64,000 bases of DNA. It comes from Staphylococcus sp. NRL 16/872 (GTDB taxonomy: Bacteria; Bacillota; Bacilli; Staphylococcales; Staphylococcaceae). The position numbers and the translations under genes were made by a program. Shown piece after piece: positions 44,331-55,007 of the stretch; within the stretch, counting starts at the first letter, position 1, and each line of letters begins with the position of its first letter. The stretch covers positions 372,001 to 436,000 of the forward strand of contig NZ_CP119327.1 of assembly GCF_022815905.2 (NCBI RefSeq), in the 5' to 3' direction. Under the pieces are notes generated by a model. The model had not been told where the DNA came from and did not search any database. It saw only the letters and a list, made by a program, of their open reading frames with translations.

Positions 44331-46718
44331 CTATAGCTTCATACGTTTTAAACGTAAGGCATTGCTTACAACACTTACAGAACTTAACGCCATCGCTGCA
44401 CCAGCAATCCATGGCGCTAATAAGCCCATGGCTGCAATTGGAATACCTGCGACATTATAACCGAACGCCCAGAATAGATTCTGCTTAATATTACGAATCG
44501 TCTTATCACTCGCACGAATCGCTTTAGGTACTAAATGGATATCGCCCCCTAGTATAGTGATGTCAGCCGCTTCAATCGCCACTTCTGTTCCTGTACCCAT
44601 CGCTATACCAATATCCGCTTTCACTAATGCAGGCGCATCATTAATGCCATCGCCAACCATCGCAACTTTATGATCATTCGTTTGTAACTTGCCAATATGT
44701 TGCGCTTTATCTTCCGGTAAGACATTCGCGATAACTTGGTCAATGCCAACTTCATCTGCAATTGCTCGCGCCGTACGTTCATTATCTCCAGTCAGCATCA
44801 CCGTGCGAATATGCATATCATTTAACTGTTGAATCGCTTCTTTTGCAGAAGACTTCACCGTATCCGCAACAGCAATCATGCCTTTCAACTCGCCGTCATA
44901 CGCCGCTAACATAACCGTTTGGCCCTTCGTCTCAAGTGCTTCCATCTTAGACAGCACATCGCTAATATCAATACCATTATCCGTCATAAATTTACGATTG
45001 CCCACGTATAACGTTTTATTCTCAATCACCGCTTGCACCCCATGACCAGGCAACGTGCGGTAATCAACAACCTCAGTAGTAGCCACACCTTGTTCACGCG
45101 CGTAACTTACAATCGCAGTAGCCAACGGGTGCTCTGAATTACTTTCAACAGATGCAATAAATGACAATATTTCTTTTGCTCCTTGGAAATAGGTTACCTC
45201 AGGTTTCCCATGTGTTAACGTACCCGTTTTATCAAACACCACCGTATCGACCTGGTGAGTACGTTCTACATATTCGCCACCTTTAAATAAGATACCTTGT
45301 TCCGCAGCGCGACCAGTCCCAACCATAATAGACGTAGGTGTAGCAAGACCAAGTGCACATGGACATGCAATTACCAACACAGAGATGGCTGCGACTAAGG
45401 CATCCTCAAATTGTCCAGGATGAACAAATACTAGCCAAATTAAAAATGTAAGTACTGCAATACCAATAACAATCGGTACAAAATAGCCAGAAATAATATC
45501 AGCTAAACGCTGAATAGGAGCTTTAGAACTTTGCGCATCTTCAACAACCTTAATAATGTTAGATAGCGCAGTGTCTTTACCCACTTTAGTGGCTTTAATC
45601 GTAATAACACCATTGGTATTAATTGTTGAACCAATCACGGTATCATCGACTTGCTTATCAATCGGCATCGATTCACCAGTAAGCATTGATTCATCTACAG
45701 CCGTTTCACCTTTGATAATTTGACCATCTACCGGTATTTTTTCGCCAGGTTTAATTAATAATGTATCGTTCACGTTAACTTGATCTAAAGGTACCATCTG
45801 TTGTGTGCCGTCATCACTAACAATACGCGCTTCTTTCGCCTGTAAATTTAACAACTCACTTAACGCATTTGTCGTTTGTGATTTAGCTCTTGCTTCTAAA
45901 TATTTTCCGAAAAGAATAAGCGTAATTAATACGGCACTCGTTTCGAAATATAGATGAGGTGTGGTAGTAGTACCCATTAGCCACTTAATCATTTCATAAA
46001 TACTGTAAAAGTAAGCAGCACTTGTACCTAAAGCGACTAACACATCCATATTGGCGCCACCATTACGCAAGTTCTTATATGCGCCTACATAAAATTGCCA
46101 GCCAATAATAAATTGGATAGGGGTCGCTAAAATAAATTGAAACCAAGGATTCATTAAAATCTCAGGCAAGTGCATATTGAATAAATGAACAAGCATCGTC
46201 ATTAAGAGAGGTAAGGAAAGGAACGCAGAAATAATAAGCTTGTTACGTTTATGCATCAACTCTCGTTCTTTACGTGACGTTTGTTCTTCTTCAGTTTGTT
46301 TCGGTTCAGCATCATAACCCAACTTTTGAATGCGACCAATAAGCGTATCAATATCTGTTTGCCCAGGATAATAATCAATCGCAGCCTGTTCAGTCGTTAA
46401 ATTTACGTTAGCCTGTTTTACACCGTCAGTTTTATTTAACACCTTTTCAATACGATTAGAACATGCTGCACAGGTCATGCCAGTAATATCTAGCTCTGCT
46501 TTATCAGTGGACACATCGTATCCTAACTTTTGAACGATATCGACAAAATCATTTATTGTATACTCACTTGAATCGTATTCGATATTCGCTTTTTCAGTCG
46601 TTAAATTAACTTGCGCATCTACATGATCCATTTTATTGAGACGTTTCTCTATTCTATTAGAGCATGCCGCACAGGTCATGCCAGTAATCGCTAACGTTGT
46701 TTTACTATCTTGGCTCAT
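44331..46718 (-). CDS. copA: Copper-exporting P1B-type ATPase CopA
   Basis: A 795-aa membrane ATPase that exports Cu(I). It has two N-terminal HMA domains, each with [13 protein letters not shown], then membrane helices. CPC is in VIACPCALG, the phosphorylation motif is [13 protein letters not shown], the TGE loop is MLTGES, the HP motif is in SEHPLA, and [10 protein letters not shown] is the hinge. The start at 46718 has GAGGAGGTG 6-7 bases upstream; the longer frame to 46853 would run through the promoter and operator. Operon with copZ. Confidence 0.95.
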   Translation of the reverse strand: MSQDSKTTLAITGMTCAACSNRIEKRLNKMDHVDAQVNLTTEKANIEYDSSEYTINDFVDIVQKLGYDVSTDKAELDITGMTCAACSNRIEKVLNKTDGVKQANVNLTTEQAAIDYYPGQTDIDTLIGRIQKLGYDAEPKQTEEEQTSRKERELMHKRNKLIISAFLSLPLLMTMLVHLFNMHLPEILMNPWFQFILATPIQFIIGWQFYVGAYKNLRNGGANMDVLVALGTSAAYFYSIYEMIKWLMGTTTTPHLYFETSAVLITLILFGKYLEARAKSQTTNALSELLNLQAKEARIVSDDGTQQMVPLDQVNVNDTLLIKPGEKIPVDGQIIKGETAVDESMLTGESMPIDKQVDDTVIGSTINTNGVITIKATKVGKDTALSNIIKVVEDAQSSKAPIQRLADIISGYFVPIVIGIAVLTFLIWLVFVHPGQFEDALVAAISVLVIACPCALGLATPTSIMVGTGRAAEQGILFKGGEYVERTHQVDTVVFDKTGTLTHGKPEVTYFQGAKEILSFIASVESNSEHPLATAIVSYAREQGVATTEVVDYRTLPGHGVQAVIENKTLYVGNRKFMTDNGIDISDVLSKMEALETKGQTVMLAAYDGELKGMIAVADTVKSSAKEAIQQLNDMHIRTVMLTGDNERTARAIADEVGIDQVIANVLPEDKAQHIGKLQTNDHKVAMVGDGINDAPALVKADIGIAMGTGTEVAIEAADITILGGDIHLVPKAIRASDKTIRNIKQNLFWAFGYNVAGIPIAAMGLLAPWIAGAAMALSSVSVVSNALRLKRMKL

Positions 46719-46746
46719 TTTTGCACCTCCTCTAACATTCATGTTT

Positions 46747-46775
46747 AATATACCCCCTAAGGGTATTTCAGTCAA
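46747..46775 (-). promoter_or_regulatory. copA promoter with CsoR-type operator in the spacer
   Basis: On the minus strand: TTGACT (46775-46770), 17-base spacer, TATATT (46752-46747). The spacer holds the palindrome ATACCC-N5-GGGTAT (46750-46766), the G-tract dyad bound by CsoR repressors. Copper would release CsoR. Confidence 0.85.
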
Positions 46776-46800
46776 TAACTCTGTTTGACCATTTTCAAAT

Positions 46801-46842
46801 AAAAAAGCACACATATCAGAACATTCGTCTAACATGTATGCT
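46801..46842 (-). terminator. Terminator of the small membrane-anchored protein gene
   Basis: On the minus strand agcatacat pairs with atgtgtgct, followed by six T. It insulates copA from the upstream gene. Confidence 0.8.
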
Positions 46843-46866
46843 ATCACTTGCATGTTATATTTATTT

Positions 46867-47073
46867 TTAGAAAAAATCAGAAGGATTAAAGTGATCTAAG
46901 TGTAAATCTTTTAAATTATTGAAATCATAATTTGAAATCGATTGAACAAATTGACCATCTTTTACTTCGTTATAATAGTGATTAGCTTCGTTAACAATAT
47001 CGTGGTCTTGGAATGTTTTTACAATACCAAGGACAATTAGTAAAGCAATCATTCCTTTAAATAAGCCTTTCAT
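46867..47073 (-). CDS. Small membrane-anchored or secreted protein, hypothetical
   Basis: A 68-aa protein with one N-terminal hydrophobic helix (about residues 5-20, MKGLFKG start) and a polar, acidic and His/Asp-containing remainder, presumably outside the cell. There is no lipobox. The ATG is preceded by GGAAGTGTG. It has its own terminator and lies upstream of copA, but the copA promoter and operator are downstream of it, so it is not part of the cop operon. Function unknown. Confidence 0.6.
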   Translation of the reverse strand: MKGLFKGMIALLIVLGIVKTFQDHDIVNEANHYYNEVKDGQFVQSISNYDFNNLKDLHLDHFNPSDFF

Positions 47074-47291
47074 TTGTTATCACACTTCCTGTCTTTTTTT
47101 AAGATGTATTATCGCAAATTATTAACTTTCTGTTTAATTTAATCTAATTATATAAGGTTATTAAATAAATTTCATGCATCTTTAGTACGGATTTCTCGTC
47201 ATTCAAAAGTTGTAAACTTAACGAATGAGTAATTGGAAATCTTTTTTGAATTTAAATTTAATTTTCCTAAATAAAAATTATATTATTAGTT

Positions 47292-47317
47292 GTTTTAAAA
47301 AATCATTAAATGGGAAC
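47292..47317 (+). promoter_or_regulatory. SigB-type promoter of the SDR gene
   Basis: GTTTTA (47292-47297), 14-base spacer, GGGAAC (47312-47317), ending 31 bases before the ATG. Confidence 0.75.
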
Positions 47318-47348
47318 GGTTAAGTAAATGACAAAGGAGTGAGCATGA

Positions 47349-48218
47349 ATGAATTTATTAGAATTTCATAAAAAAATAAAAGGCTATACTCAATCGGAAC
47401 AACCTGGTAGTGAAAAGGATATGGATCCAAGACCAGTTACGGAATTAGATGAATATAAAGCAGCAGGCAAATTAAAAGGTAAAGTAGCGCTTATTACTGG
47501 TGGTGACTCAGGTATTGGTCGCTCAGTGGCCATCTTATTTGCGAAAGAAGGCGCAAACGTTGCTATTGGTTACTACAATGAACATGAAGACGCTGAAGAA
47601 ACAGTTAATCGTCTTAAAGAAATCGGCGTAGAAGCGAAAGCTTATGCACATGATTTAAAAGATGCACAACAATCTAAAGATTTAGTGGAAAATGTAGTTA
47701 AAGACTTTGGTGGATTAAATATTTTAGTCAATAATGGTGCAGTTCAATTTCCACAAGATGATTTCTTAGATATTACGCCTGAACAATTTAAAGAAACATT
47801 TGATACAAATATCTTTGGTATGTTCTTCTTATCACAAGCGGCAGTACCACACCTGCATGAAAATGATGCCATTATTAACACAACAAGTGTAACGGCTTAT
47901 CGTGGATCAGGTCATTTAATTGATTATTCTTCAACTAAAGGTGCAATTGTATCATTCACACGTTCATTAGCGACAACGTTAATGGAGAAAAATATTCGTG
48001 TAAACGGCGTTGCACCAGGTCCAATTTATACGCCACTTATTCCTTCAACATTTGATGAAGACAAAGTGGAAAACCAAGGTGGCGACACACCAATGGGTAG
48101 ACGTGGCCAACCTGCTGAACTTGCGCCAGCATATGTATTCTTAGCTACTAATGCAGATAGCTCTTATATCACAGGTCAAATTATTCACGTGAATGGTGGA
48201 GACTATATTACGTCATAA
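47349..48218 (+). CDS. SDR oxidoreductase, general-stress-protein type
   Basis: A 289-aa long-type SDR with an N-terminal extension of about 40 residues (EQPGSEKDMDPRP), typical of the GSP39/YdaD/YhdF group. It has TGGDSGIGRS (cofactor), NNGAVQ, the catalytic NTTSVTAY and YSSTKGAIVSF, and PGPIYTPL. GGAGTGAG lies before the ATG. The SigB-type promoter immediately upstream agrees with the stress-induced expression known for the B. subtilis relatives. Substrate unknown. Confidence 0.88.
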   Translation: MNLLEFHKKIKGYTQSEQPGSEKDMDPRPVTELDEYKAAGKLKGKVALITGGDSGIGRSVAILFAKEGANVAIGYYNEHEDAEETVNRLKEIGVEAKAYAHDLKDAQQSKDLVENVVKDFGGLNILVNNGAVQFPQDDFLDITPEQFKETFDTNIFGMFFLSQAAVPHLHENDAIINTTSVTAYRGSGHLIDYSSTKGAIVSFTRSLATTLMEKNIRVNGVAPGPIYTPLIPSTFDEDKVENQGGDTPMGRRGQPAELAPAYVFLATNADSSYITGQIIHVNGGDYITS

Positions 48219-48242
48219 TCGTGACATAAATATAAAGATTAT

Positions 48243-48280
48243 AATCCCTGGAAGTAAATGACTTCCGGGGATTTTTTAAT
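48243..48280 (+). terminator. Terminator after the SDR gene
   Basis: aatccctggaagt pairs with acttccggggatt (one G-U), followed by T6. Confidence 0.9.
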
Positions 48281-48366
48281 GTCATTATTGATATGTAATG
48301 GACTTTTCGTGCTAAAACAAGAAAGATTGTTTAAACTTTAACTAACTATAAAAGTAGGTGAGGATT

Positions 48367-48951
48367 ATGACTGAAAAAGATAAAATGCTAGCGCATCAAT
48401 GGTATGATGCTAATTTTGATAAAGAATTAGACGCGGATCGTATTCGCGCAAAAGATTTGTGTTTCGAACTTAATCAAACGCGTCCAAGTAATCAAGAAAA
48501 AAGAAAAGAAATACTAACAGAATTATTTGGATATGAAGCGGAAAATTTAGCCCTGATGAGCCCGTTTGATACAGATTACGGTTGGAATGTGAAACTAGGC
48601 CGAAATGTATTTGTAAATAGTAACTGCTACTTTATGGACGGTGGCGGTATCACTATTGGTAACGACGTCTTTATTGGCCCTTCATGTGGTTTTTATACTG
48701 CTAATCATCCACTTACATACAAAGAACGCAATAAAGGCCTTGAATTAGCACAACCCATTATAATCGGTAATAATATTTGGTTCGGTGGAAATGTAGTAGT
48801 TACGCCTGGTGTCACTATTGGAAATGGCTCGGTCATTGCAGCAGGGAGTGTAGTAACGAAAGATGTGCCTGAGAATAGTTTAGTTGCTGGCGTTCCAGCC
48901 AAAGTGGTACGCACAATCACTGAAGAAGATGCGCCAAAGATTAGTGAGTAA
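48367..48951 (+). CDS. Sugar O-acetyltransferase, left-handed beta-helix (Maa/LacA/NodL type)
   Basis: A 194-aa protein with an N-terminal Mac domain (about 5-58) and hexapeptide repeats making a left-handed beta-helix. The active His is in TANHPL, and [38 protein letters not shown] is typical of maltose/galactoside acetyltransferases. It transfers acetyl from acetyl-CoA to a sugar hydroxyl. The start is ATG 48367 with TAGGTGAGG upstream; GTG 48358 would sit inside that site. Confidence 0.88.
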   Translation: MTEKDKMLAHQWYDANFDKELDADRIRAKDLCFELNQTRPSNQEKRKEILTELFGYEAENLALMSPFDTDYGWNVKLGRNVFVNSNCYFMDGGGITIGNDVFIGPSCGFYTANHPLTYKERNKGLELAQPIIIGNNIWFGGNVVVTPGVTIGNGSVIAAGSVVTKDVPENSLVAGVPAKVVRTITEEDAPKISE

Positions 48952-49201
48952 AAGTAATCCTTTCAATTATGATCTAAGCTCAATTAGACAATGATTGGAA
49001 GGTTTTTATTTTTGAAAATAATTGAAAGTACTTTCTGTGATAATTTAATATATAATAAATAGTATAAATAAATGATATAATTAAAAAGATTAGGAACGAT
49101 AGTGATATTGTTATCCAAAACAAATTTTTAATAAATAATAAAGTGAATCATTACTTTAAAAAGCATCGAAAGAATGAAACAACTTAGAAAGGAAATGAAG
49201 T

Positions 49202-51706
49202 ATGACACTTAAAAACTTTATAGCGAATCAAAGCCAACGTAAATTAAAATTTATTTCTGAACCTGTTAAAAGACAAAGAAAGTCAGATTATACGCGTAAA
49301 ATAATGAAGTATGCCAAATACTATGAAGATATTAAAGTGGATAATCATTCTATTTTATATCAAGTAAGAGACGGAAAAAGTATTACTGACAGTCCGTATG
49401 CAGTATTTAAATACTTAATCAATAACAAAAAATATAATAAATATACACATAAATGGGTAGTAGATTCTGAAGAAACATTGAACTATTATAAACAGAAATT
49501 GAATAAGTATCGTAATGTTGAATTTATCATTAAGGAATCTAATGACTATTTAAAAGCGTTAGTAGAATGTAAGTATTTATTTAATAATTCAACGTTTCCA
49601 GCTTATTTTATTAAAAAACCAAATCAAGTATATATCAATACGTGGCATGGCACTCCTTTAAAATATATGGGATTAGATATTGAAAATGGTTTACGAGGGT
49701 CTCAGAACATTATTAAAAACTTCTTAGCAAGTGATTATTTAATTAGTCCTAATCCACATACGACTAAGATATTCAAAAAAGCATTTAAACTTGAAAATAT
49801 TTATGGCGGGGAAATCTTAGAAATTGGTTATCCTCGAATTGATTTAACTTTAAAAACAAACCCTCAGACAATTACAGAGGAATTGAAAGCGCACATAAAA
49901 ATTAGTGATGAAAAAATATTATTATATTGTCCAACATGGAGAGGGGAAGATGTTGATAATCCTGAAGAAAGCTTAAAAAATATTGTTGATGAAATAGAAA
50001 AATTAAAAAATAACCTCGATTATCAAGTGCTCGTAAAAGTGCATCCATTCATATTTAAAGAGGCTAATAAAAATGCTCAATTAAAACCATATCTCATTCC
50101 TGATTATTTCGATACAAATGAAATATTGTCAGTGGCAGATTTAATGGTGACGGACTACTCAAGTATCTTTTTCGATTATCTCGTAACGGATCGACCAATT
50201 ATTTTCTATACGCCAGATTATGAAGACTATAAAACATCAAGAGGAATGTATATTAATAGTGATGCGTTACCTGGTCCTGTCGTTCATACTATTGAAAAGG
50301 TTATAGAGAATATAAAAAATGAAACTTATAATTCAATATCTGTGAAAAATAAATACATTCACTTCAAAAATACATATACTCATTTAGATCATGGTGAAGT
50401 CACAGAACATCTTGTTAAATCACTTTTCAAAAATAAAAGAGTAAGTTCTAAGCCTAAAAAATGTAATAAAAAACGAGTTTTAATATATCCTGGAGGAATG
50501 AAAAATAACGGGATAACTTCTTCTGTAATTAATTTATTAGAAAATATAGATTACGATAAATATGATGTAACTATTTTTACAAATAGAAGTAATAATCAAG
50601 AGATTTTAAATAATATTAATAACGTTAATAAAAATGTGAGAATTATTTTAAGAGTAGGGCCATTGGCTGCTTCGTTAAGAGAAACATACAAAGTGGATTT
50701 CGTCAGACAAAGAGGATTAAAAGGTGCAATTGAGCGCTTTATTTATCCGAAAAATGTGTATGAGCGAGAAATAAGAAAGGTGTTCGGCAACAGCCAATTT
50801 GATTATGCGATTGATTTCAGTGGCTATTCTATGTTCTGGGCAAATCTTATTCTAGCGACAAATACAAAACGTAAATTAGTGTATCTACATAGTGATATAA
50901 AAGCAGATATGGACAGAACAGTGAATGGAGTTCGACCACATTACCAAAACTTGAAAGGTGTTATTTCTTTATATCCAAAATTTAATAAATTAGTTTGTGT
51001 TTCTGAAGCATCTAAAAAACAGAATAAAGAAAAAATAAATATAAGAGCTTTAAATAAAAAATTTGTCGTCTCAAGAAATACAATTAATCTAACTAAAATT
51101 AAACAACTTGTTGTAGATGATGCAGATCAATTTGAAAAAAATCACAAGCCTGTGTTAGTGAATATTGATAATGGTAACGTTGGTGCTGTAGAGTTTAATG
51201 ACAATGACTTTAAGATTGTTACGGTAGGAAGGTTATCACCTGAAAAGGGCTTTGATTTATTAATTGAAGCGGTTAGTAAAATAGTTAAACGCTATCCAAA
51301 TACTAAATTGTATATTATGGGTGAAGGTCCTTTAAGAAAAACGTTACAGAAACTAATTAAAAAATTAAAAGTAGAAAATCACGTCTATTTATTAGGTCAA
51401 AGAAAAAATCCATTTTACATAATGAAACAAGCAGATGCCTTTGCGTTAACTTCGTACTATGAAGGACAATCTATGGTGTTACTTGAAGCCTTAACGCTTA
51501 AAATGAATGTTGTTGCTTCAGATATTGTGGCTAATAGATATGTATTAAAGGATGGAGATTATGGTGCTTTAGTTAGTCATGAGACGGATGAAATAGCTAA
51601 ACAAATCGAATTGTTTATGACAAGACAAAATAAAAAATACGAGGAATTTGATGCCGGAGAATATAATAAATTAGCTATCGAAGAGTTTTATTCACTTTTA
51701 AAATAA
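49202..51706 (+). CDS. Fusion of a TagF-like glycerophosphotransferase and a GT4 glycosyltransferase
   Basis: An 834-aa two-domain enzyme. Residues about 110-415 are a CDP-glycerol/ribitol polymerase-type domain (NTWHGTPLKYMG at 146-156, YCPTWRGE, VKVHPF, VTDYSSIFFDYL). Residues about 425-834 are a GT4 glycosyltransferase (VGRLSPEKGFDLL, IMGEGPL, EGQSMVLLEAL). It should act on the inner membrane face to build or decorate a teichoic-acid-like polymer. AAAGGAAATG lies before the ATG. It is convergent with a nucleotide-sugar epimerase. Dual-domain proteins of this kind occur in coagulase-negative staphylococci, but I cannot assign the polymer. Codon use is more AT-rich than the flanking core genes. 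Confidence 0.82.
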   Translation: MTLKNFIANQSQRKLKFISEPVKRQRKSDYTRKIMKYAKYYEDIKVDNHSILYQVRDGKSITDSPYAVFKYLINNKKYNKYTHKWVVDSEETLNYYKQKLNKYRNVEFIIKESNDYLKALVECKYLFNNSTFPAYFIKKPNQVYINTWHGTPLKYMGLDIENGLRGSQNIIKNFLASDYLISPNPHTTKIFKKAFKLENIYGGEILEIGYPRIDLTLKTNPQTITEELKAHIKISDEKILLYCPTWRGEDVDNPEESLKNIVDEIEKLKNNLDYQVLVKVHPFIFKEANKNAQLKPYLIPDYFDTNEILSVADLMVTDYSSIFFDYLVTDRPIIFYTPDYEDYKTSRGMYINSDALPGPVVHTIEKVIENIKNETYNSISVKNKYIHFKNTYTHLDHGEVTEHLVKSLFKNKRVSSKPKKCNKKRVLIYPGGMKNNGITSSVINLLENIDYDKYDVTIFTNRSNNQEILNNINNVNKNVRIILRVGPLAASLRETYKVDFVRQRGLKGAIERFIYPKNVYEREIRKVFGNSQFDYAIDFSGYSMFWANLILATNTKRKLVYLHSDIKADMDRTVNGVRPHYQNLKGVISLYPKFNKLVCVSEASKKQNKEKINIRALNKKFVVSRNTINLTKIKQLVVDDADQFEKNHKPVLVNIDNGNVGAVEFNDNDFKIVTVGRLSPEKGFDLLIEAVSKIVKRYPNTKLYIMGEGPLRKTLQKLIKKLKVENHVYLLGQRKNPFYIMKQADAFALTSYYEGQSMVLLEALTLKMNVVASDIVANRYVLKDGDYGALVSHETDEIAKQIELFMTRQNKKYEEFDAGEYNKLAIEEFYSLLK

Positions 51707-51716
51707 AATAATTTAC

Positions 51717-51754
51717 CACGGTCAACGTAGATACACGATGACCGTGATTTTTTA
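51717..51754. terminator. Bidirectional terminator between the teichoic-acid enzyme and the epimerase
   Basis: cacggtca (51717-51724) pairs with tgaccgtg (51739-51746), then seven T. Confidence 0.88.
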
Positions 51755-52705
51755 TTAGAAAGTAATTTTATTTTTATTGTTATAAGCTAAATAGGCTTTG
51801 ATGCCTTCATCGATAGTATATTGAGGCGTATATCCAAGCGCTTTAAGTGGCGTAATGTCAGCACAAGAATGCTTAATATCGCCAAGTCGTGGTGCTTTAA
51901 ATGAATATGGAATGCTATATCCGAAGCCCTTTTCAAAAGCACTAAAGACCGCTTTCAAATTGGTTTGTGATCCAGTACCCACATTATAAATTTGTCCATT
52001 AGTCTCAGAAGATTGAACGGTTAACCATAATGCAGAAATTAAATCATCAATATAGACAAAATCACGAGTTTGCTCGCCATCTCCATAGAATGTGAACTCT
52101 GATTGGTGAGTAAATTTACTGTTCATAATAGATAATACGCCCGAATAATCAGAATTTGGATTCTGTCTAGGACCATAAATATTGAAGAATCTTAAACAAG
52201 CGCAAGGGACTTGATAGAGATTATTATAAATTTTAGCATATTGTTCTCCTGAAAATTTCTGAATCGCATATGGTGAAAGTGGGAAAACTTTAGAGTCAGA
52301 AACTGATTTTGGTAAATCAGGTAAGTTGCCATAAACTGCTGCTGAAGAGGCAAAAATCAATTTCTTAATATTTGGATTCCATTTGCGTGTAGCTTCTAGT
52401 AAATTGACTGTAGCTTCTATATTTACTTCATTAGAGAGCTTAGGCTTTTCTATAGTTTCAACTACACTCACCATAGCTGCTAGGTGAATAATATAATCGA
52501 ATTGTTCTTTTTTAATTAAATGCGTTACAAAGTTATAATCAGTGATGTCTTTAATATAAATATTTTCTTTTTTAACGAAAGGGATATTTTCTAAAAAGCC
52601 AGTGCTAAGATTATCTATGATATGGACGTCAATATGTTCGTTCATAAATTTTTGTGCTACATGAGAACCAATAAAACCTGCTCCTCCAGTAATTAAAACT
52701 TTCAT
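51755..52705 (-). CDS. NAD-dependent nucleotide-sugar epimerase (GalE-like)
   Basis: A 316-aa extended SDR. The NAD motif is TGGAGFIGSH (about 6-15), the catalytic Ser/Tyr-Lys are in FASSAAVYG and SPYAIQK, and the FNIYGPRQNP and FVYIDDLISAL blocks are typical of UDP-glucose/UDP-GlcNAc 4-epimerases and related dehydratases. The start is 52705, with AAGGAAG 8 bases upstream; the longer frame to 52762 lacks a site. Pairing with the polymer synthase suggests it supplies an epimerised sugar for that polymer. Confidence 0.85.
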   Translation of the reverse strand: MKVLITGGAGFIGSHVAQKFMNEHIDVHIIDNLSTGFLENIPFVKKENIYIKDITDYNFVTHLIKKEQFDYIIHLAAMVSVVETIEKPKLSNEVNIEATVNLLEATRKWNPNIKKLIFASSAAVYGNLPDLPKSVSDSKVFPLSPYAIQKFSGEQYAKIYNNLYQVPCACLRFFNIYGPRQNPNSDYSGVLSIMNSKFTHQSEFTFYGDGEQTRDFVYIDDLISALWLTVQSSETNGQIYNVGTGSQTNLKAVFSAFEKGFGYSIPYSFKAPRLGDIKHSCADITPLKALGYTPQYTIDEGIKAYLAYNNKNKITF

Positions 52706-52868
52706 AATATACTTCCTTTTCTCTAGATGTCGGTAATTTGTGCTGATTATATTATACTTCATTTTTATAAAATTATAAATTGAATATAAAATAATATTGT
52801 TTTACAAAATGTAAATGTGATAGAAAAGTGTCTATTATTTTGATAAGTAAAACTTTTCAGATAATATT

Positions 52869-52885
52869 ATGTAAGCGATTGCAAA
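52869..52885 (+). promoter_or_regulatory. cre site upstream of rocA
   Basis: ATGTAAGCGATTGCAAA matches the CcpA consensus WTGNNARCGNWWWCAWW with one mismatch. It is about 115 bases before rocA. Confidence 0.65.
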
Positions 52886-52998
52886 ATGGGGTAGTTACAT
52901 AGTAAAATAAAAGTAATGATACGAATTATCATTTCATGTAAGTCAAGTTTTACGTAAATCGTTTTAAATTCTTACAAAAACATAGGGGGTAATTAAGA

Positions 52999-54543
52999 AT
53001 GGTAGTACCTTTCAAAAATGAACCTGGGATTGATTTTTCAGTACAAGAAAATGTCGAAAGATTTCAAAAAACGTTAGAACAAGTTAAAAGTGAATTAGGT
53101 CAAACACTTCCAATCGTTATTGATGGGGAGCACATTACTAAAGATGATACATTTGATTCAATTAATCCAGCGAACACTTCTGAAGTCATTGCTAAAGTTT
53201 CAAAAGCAACCAAAGAAGATGTTGAAAAAGCATTTGAATCTTCAAATAAAGCATATAAAGAATGGAGTAAGTGGTCACATAGAGATCGTGCAGAATTATT
53301 ATTACGTGTAGCTGCAATCATCCGTCGTCGTAAAGAAGAAATTTCTGCTGTTATGGTATATGAAGCAGGTAAACCATGGGATGAAGCAGTTGGCGATGCT
53401 GCAGAAGGTATTGACTTCATTGAATACTATGCACGTTCAATGATGGATTTAGCAGACGGTAAACCAGTATTAGACCGTGAAGGTGAACATAATAGATACT
53501 TCTACAAACCTATTGGTACTGGTGTGACAATACCACCATGGAACTTCCCGTTCGCAATTATGGCTGGTACAACAATGGCACCTGTAGTTGCAGGTAATAC
53601 TGTCTTATTAAAACCTGCTGAAGATACAGTTTTAATTGCATATAAATTAATTGAAATTTTAGAAGAGGCAGGTCTTCCTAAAGGGGTAGTAAACTTTGTA
53701 CCTGGCGATCCGAAAGAAATCGGTGATTACTTAGTAGATTCTGTTCACACACACTTTGTAACATTTACAGGTTCACGTGCAACTGGTACACGTATCTATG
53801 AACGCAGTGCAGTTGTGCAAGAAGGTCAAACATTCTTAAAACGTGTCATCGCTGAAATGGGTGGTAAAGATGCCATCGTTGTAGATGAAAATATTGATAC
53901 TGACTTAGCAGCACAATCAATCGTAACATCTGCATTTGGCTTCTCAGGTCAAAAATGTTCAGCATGTTCACGTGCCATCGTACACAGCTCTGTATATGAT
54001 GAAGTATTAGAAAAAGCAATTGAATTAACAAAAGACCTTACAGTAGGTAATACTGTGGATAACACATTTATGGGTCCTGTAATTAATAAAAAACAATTCG
54101 ATAAAATTAAAAAATATATCGAAATTGGTGGTAAAGAAGGTAAAGTTGAAATCGGTGGTGAAGCTGACGATTCAACAGGTTACTTCATTAAACCAACAAT
54201 TATTTCAGGCTTAAAATCTTCTGATCAAGTGATGCAAGAAGAAATTTTCGGTCCAGTTGTTGGCTTTACTAAATTTGATAGCTTTGAAGAAGCAATCGAA
54301 ATTGCGAACGATACAGATTACGGTTTAACAGGTGCAGTCATCACTAATAACCGTGAAAACTGGATTAAAGCAGTTAACGAATTCGATGTAGGTAACTTAT
54401 ACTTAAATCGTGGTTGTACTGCAGCAGTTGTAGGTTACCATCCATTCGGTGGTTTCAAAATGTCAGGTACAGATGCTAAAACTGGTAGCCCAGACTACTT
54501 ATTAAACTTCTTAGAACAAAAAGTCGTTTCAGAAATGTTCTAA
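52999..54543 (+). CDS. rocA: 1-pyrroline-5-carboxylate dehydrogenase
   Basis: A 514-aa aldehyde dehydrogenase that oxidises P5C/glutamate semialdehyde to glutamate in proline and arginine breakdown. The nucleotide motif is FTGSRATG, the general base Glu is in AEMGGKDAI, and the nucleophile Cys is in [11 protein letters not shown]. The N-terminal segment [11 protein letters not shown] is typical of RocA. A GGGGG-type ribosome site lies before the ATG. The cre site upstream fits glucose repression through CcpA. Monocistronic. Confidence 0.94.
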   Translation: MVVPFKNEPGIDFSVQENVERFQKTLEQVKSELGQTLPIVIDGEHITKDDTFDSINPANTSEVIAKVSKATKEDVEKAFESSNKAYKEWSKWSHRDRAELLLRVAAIIRRRKEEISAVMVYEAGKPWDEAVGDAAEGIDFIEYYARSMMDLADGKPVLDREGEHNRYFYKPIGTGVTIPPWNFPFAIMAGTTMAPVVAGNTVLLKPAEDTVLIAYKLIEILEEAGLPKGVVNFVPGDPKEIGDYLVDSVHTHFVTFTGSRATGTRIYERSAVVQEGQTFLKRVIAEMGGKDAIVVDENIDTDLAAQSIVTSAFGFSGQKCSACSRAIVHSSVYDEVLEKAIELTKDLTVGNTVDNTFMGPVINKKQFDKIKKYIEIGGKEGKVEIGGEADDSTGYFIKPTIISGLKSSDQVMQEEIFGPVVGFTKFDSFEEAIEIANDTDYGLTGAVITNNRENWIKAVNEFDVGNLYLNRGCTAAVVGYHPFGGFKMSGTDAKTGSPDYLLNFLEQKVVSEMF

Positions 54544-54561
54544 TATAAATTTCAATACGAT

Positions 54562-54616
54562 TGCCATACAAGGTGAAGAGTCTTACTAAACTCTTCCTTT
54601 GTATGGCATTTTTTTG
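54562..54616 (+). terminator. Terminator after rocA
   Basis: tgccatacaa..gaagag pairs with ctcttc..ttgtatggca, followed by a long T-run. Confidence 0.92.
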
Positions 54617-54651
54617 TTTTTAACAATACAAATTAAATGAGTAATTAATAT

Positions 54652-54666
54652 TGAAAATCATTTTCA
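54652..54666 (+). promoter_or_regulatory. Fur box 1 of feoAB
   Basis: TGAAAATCATTTTCA is a perfect 7-1-7 dyad close to the Fur consensus. Confidence 0.75.
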
Positions 54667-54734
54667 TTAAATCGACACACTTTTTAATTGAGGGATATTG
54701 TATAAAAGAAAAGCTAGGTATATGATATTTTTAT

Positions 54735-54749
54735 TGATAATGATTATCA
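54735..54749 (+). promoter_or_regulatory. Fur box 2 of feoAB
   Basis: TGATAATGATTATCA is identical to the Bacillus-type 7-1-7 Fur consensus. It lies 25 bases before the chosen feoA start. Confidence 0.92.
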
Positions 54750-54774
54750 AATGAAATTTAGAAAGCGTGATTTT

Positions 54775-55002
54775 ATGCTAAATCTAACAAAAGGCATTAA
54801 AGATAGAAATTATAAGGTTGAAGCAATAAATATAAAAAATAAAAGTATGTTATACCGATTAAGTGCATTTGGTTTAACAAAAGGAACTACGATTAAAATT
54901 AAACAAAAATGTCTATTAAATGGGCCTAGTGTAGTCGAAATAAATGGACAATATCTTAGTATCCGTCAACGTGATGCTCATCTTATTGTGTTAGAGGAGT
55001 AA
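54775..55002 (+). CDS. feoA: Ferrous iron transport protein A
   Basis: A 75-aa SH3-like FeoA protein ([34 protein letters not shown]), a cytoplasmic partner of FeoB. The start is set at ATG 54775: AGAAAGCG lies upstream, and the alternative ATG 54751 is adjacent to the Fur box and would leave no ribosome site. It is co-transcribed with feoB 5 bases downstream. Repression by Fur-Fe is expected from the two boxes. Confidence 0.9.
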   Translation: MLNLTKGIKDRNYKVEAINIKNKSMLYRLSAFGLTKGTTIKIKQKCLLNGPSVVEINGQYLSIRQRDAHLIVLEE

Positions 55003-55007
55003 TCAAT

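Noticed and set aside
46719..46853. N-terminal extension of copA to 46853
   Set aside because: It would translate through the copA promoter and CsoR-type operator; a strong ribosome site supports 46718.
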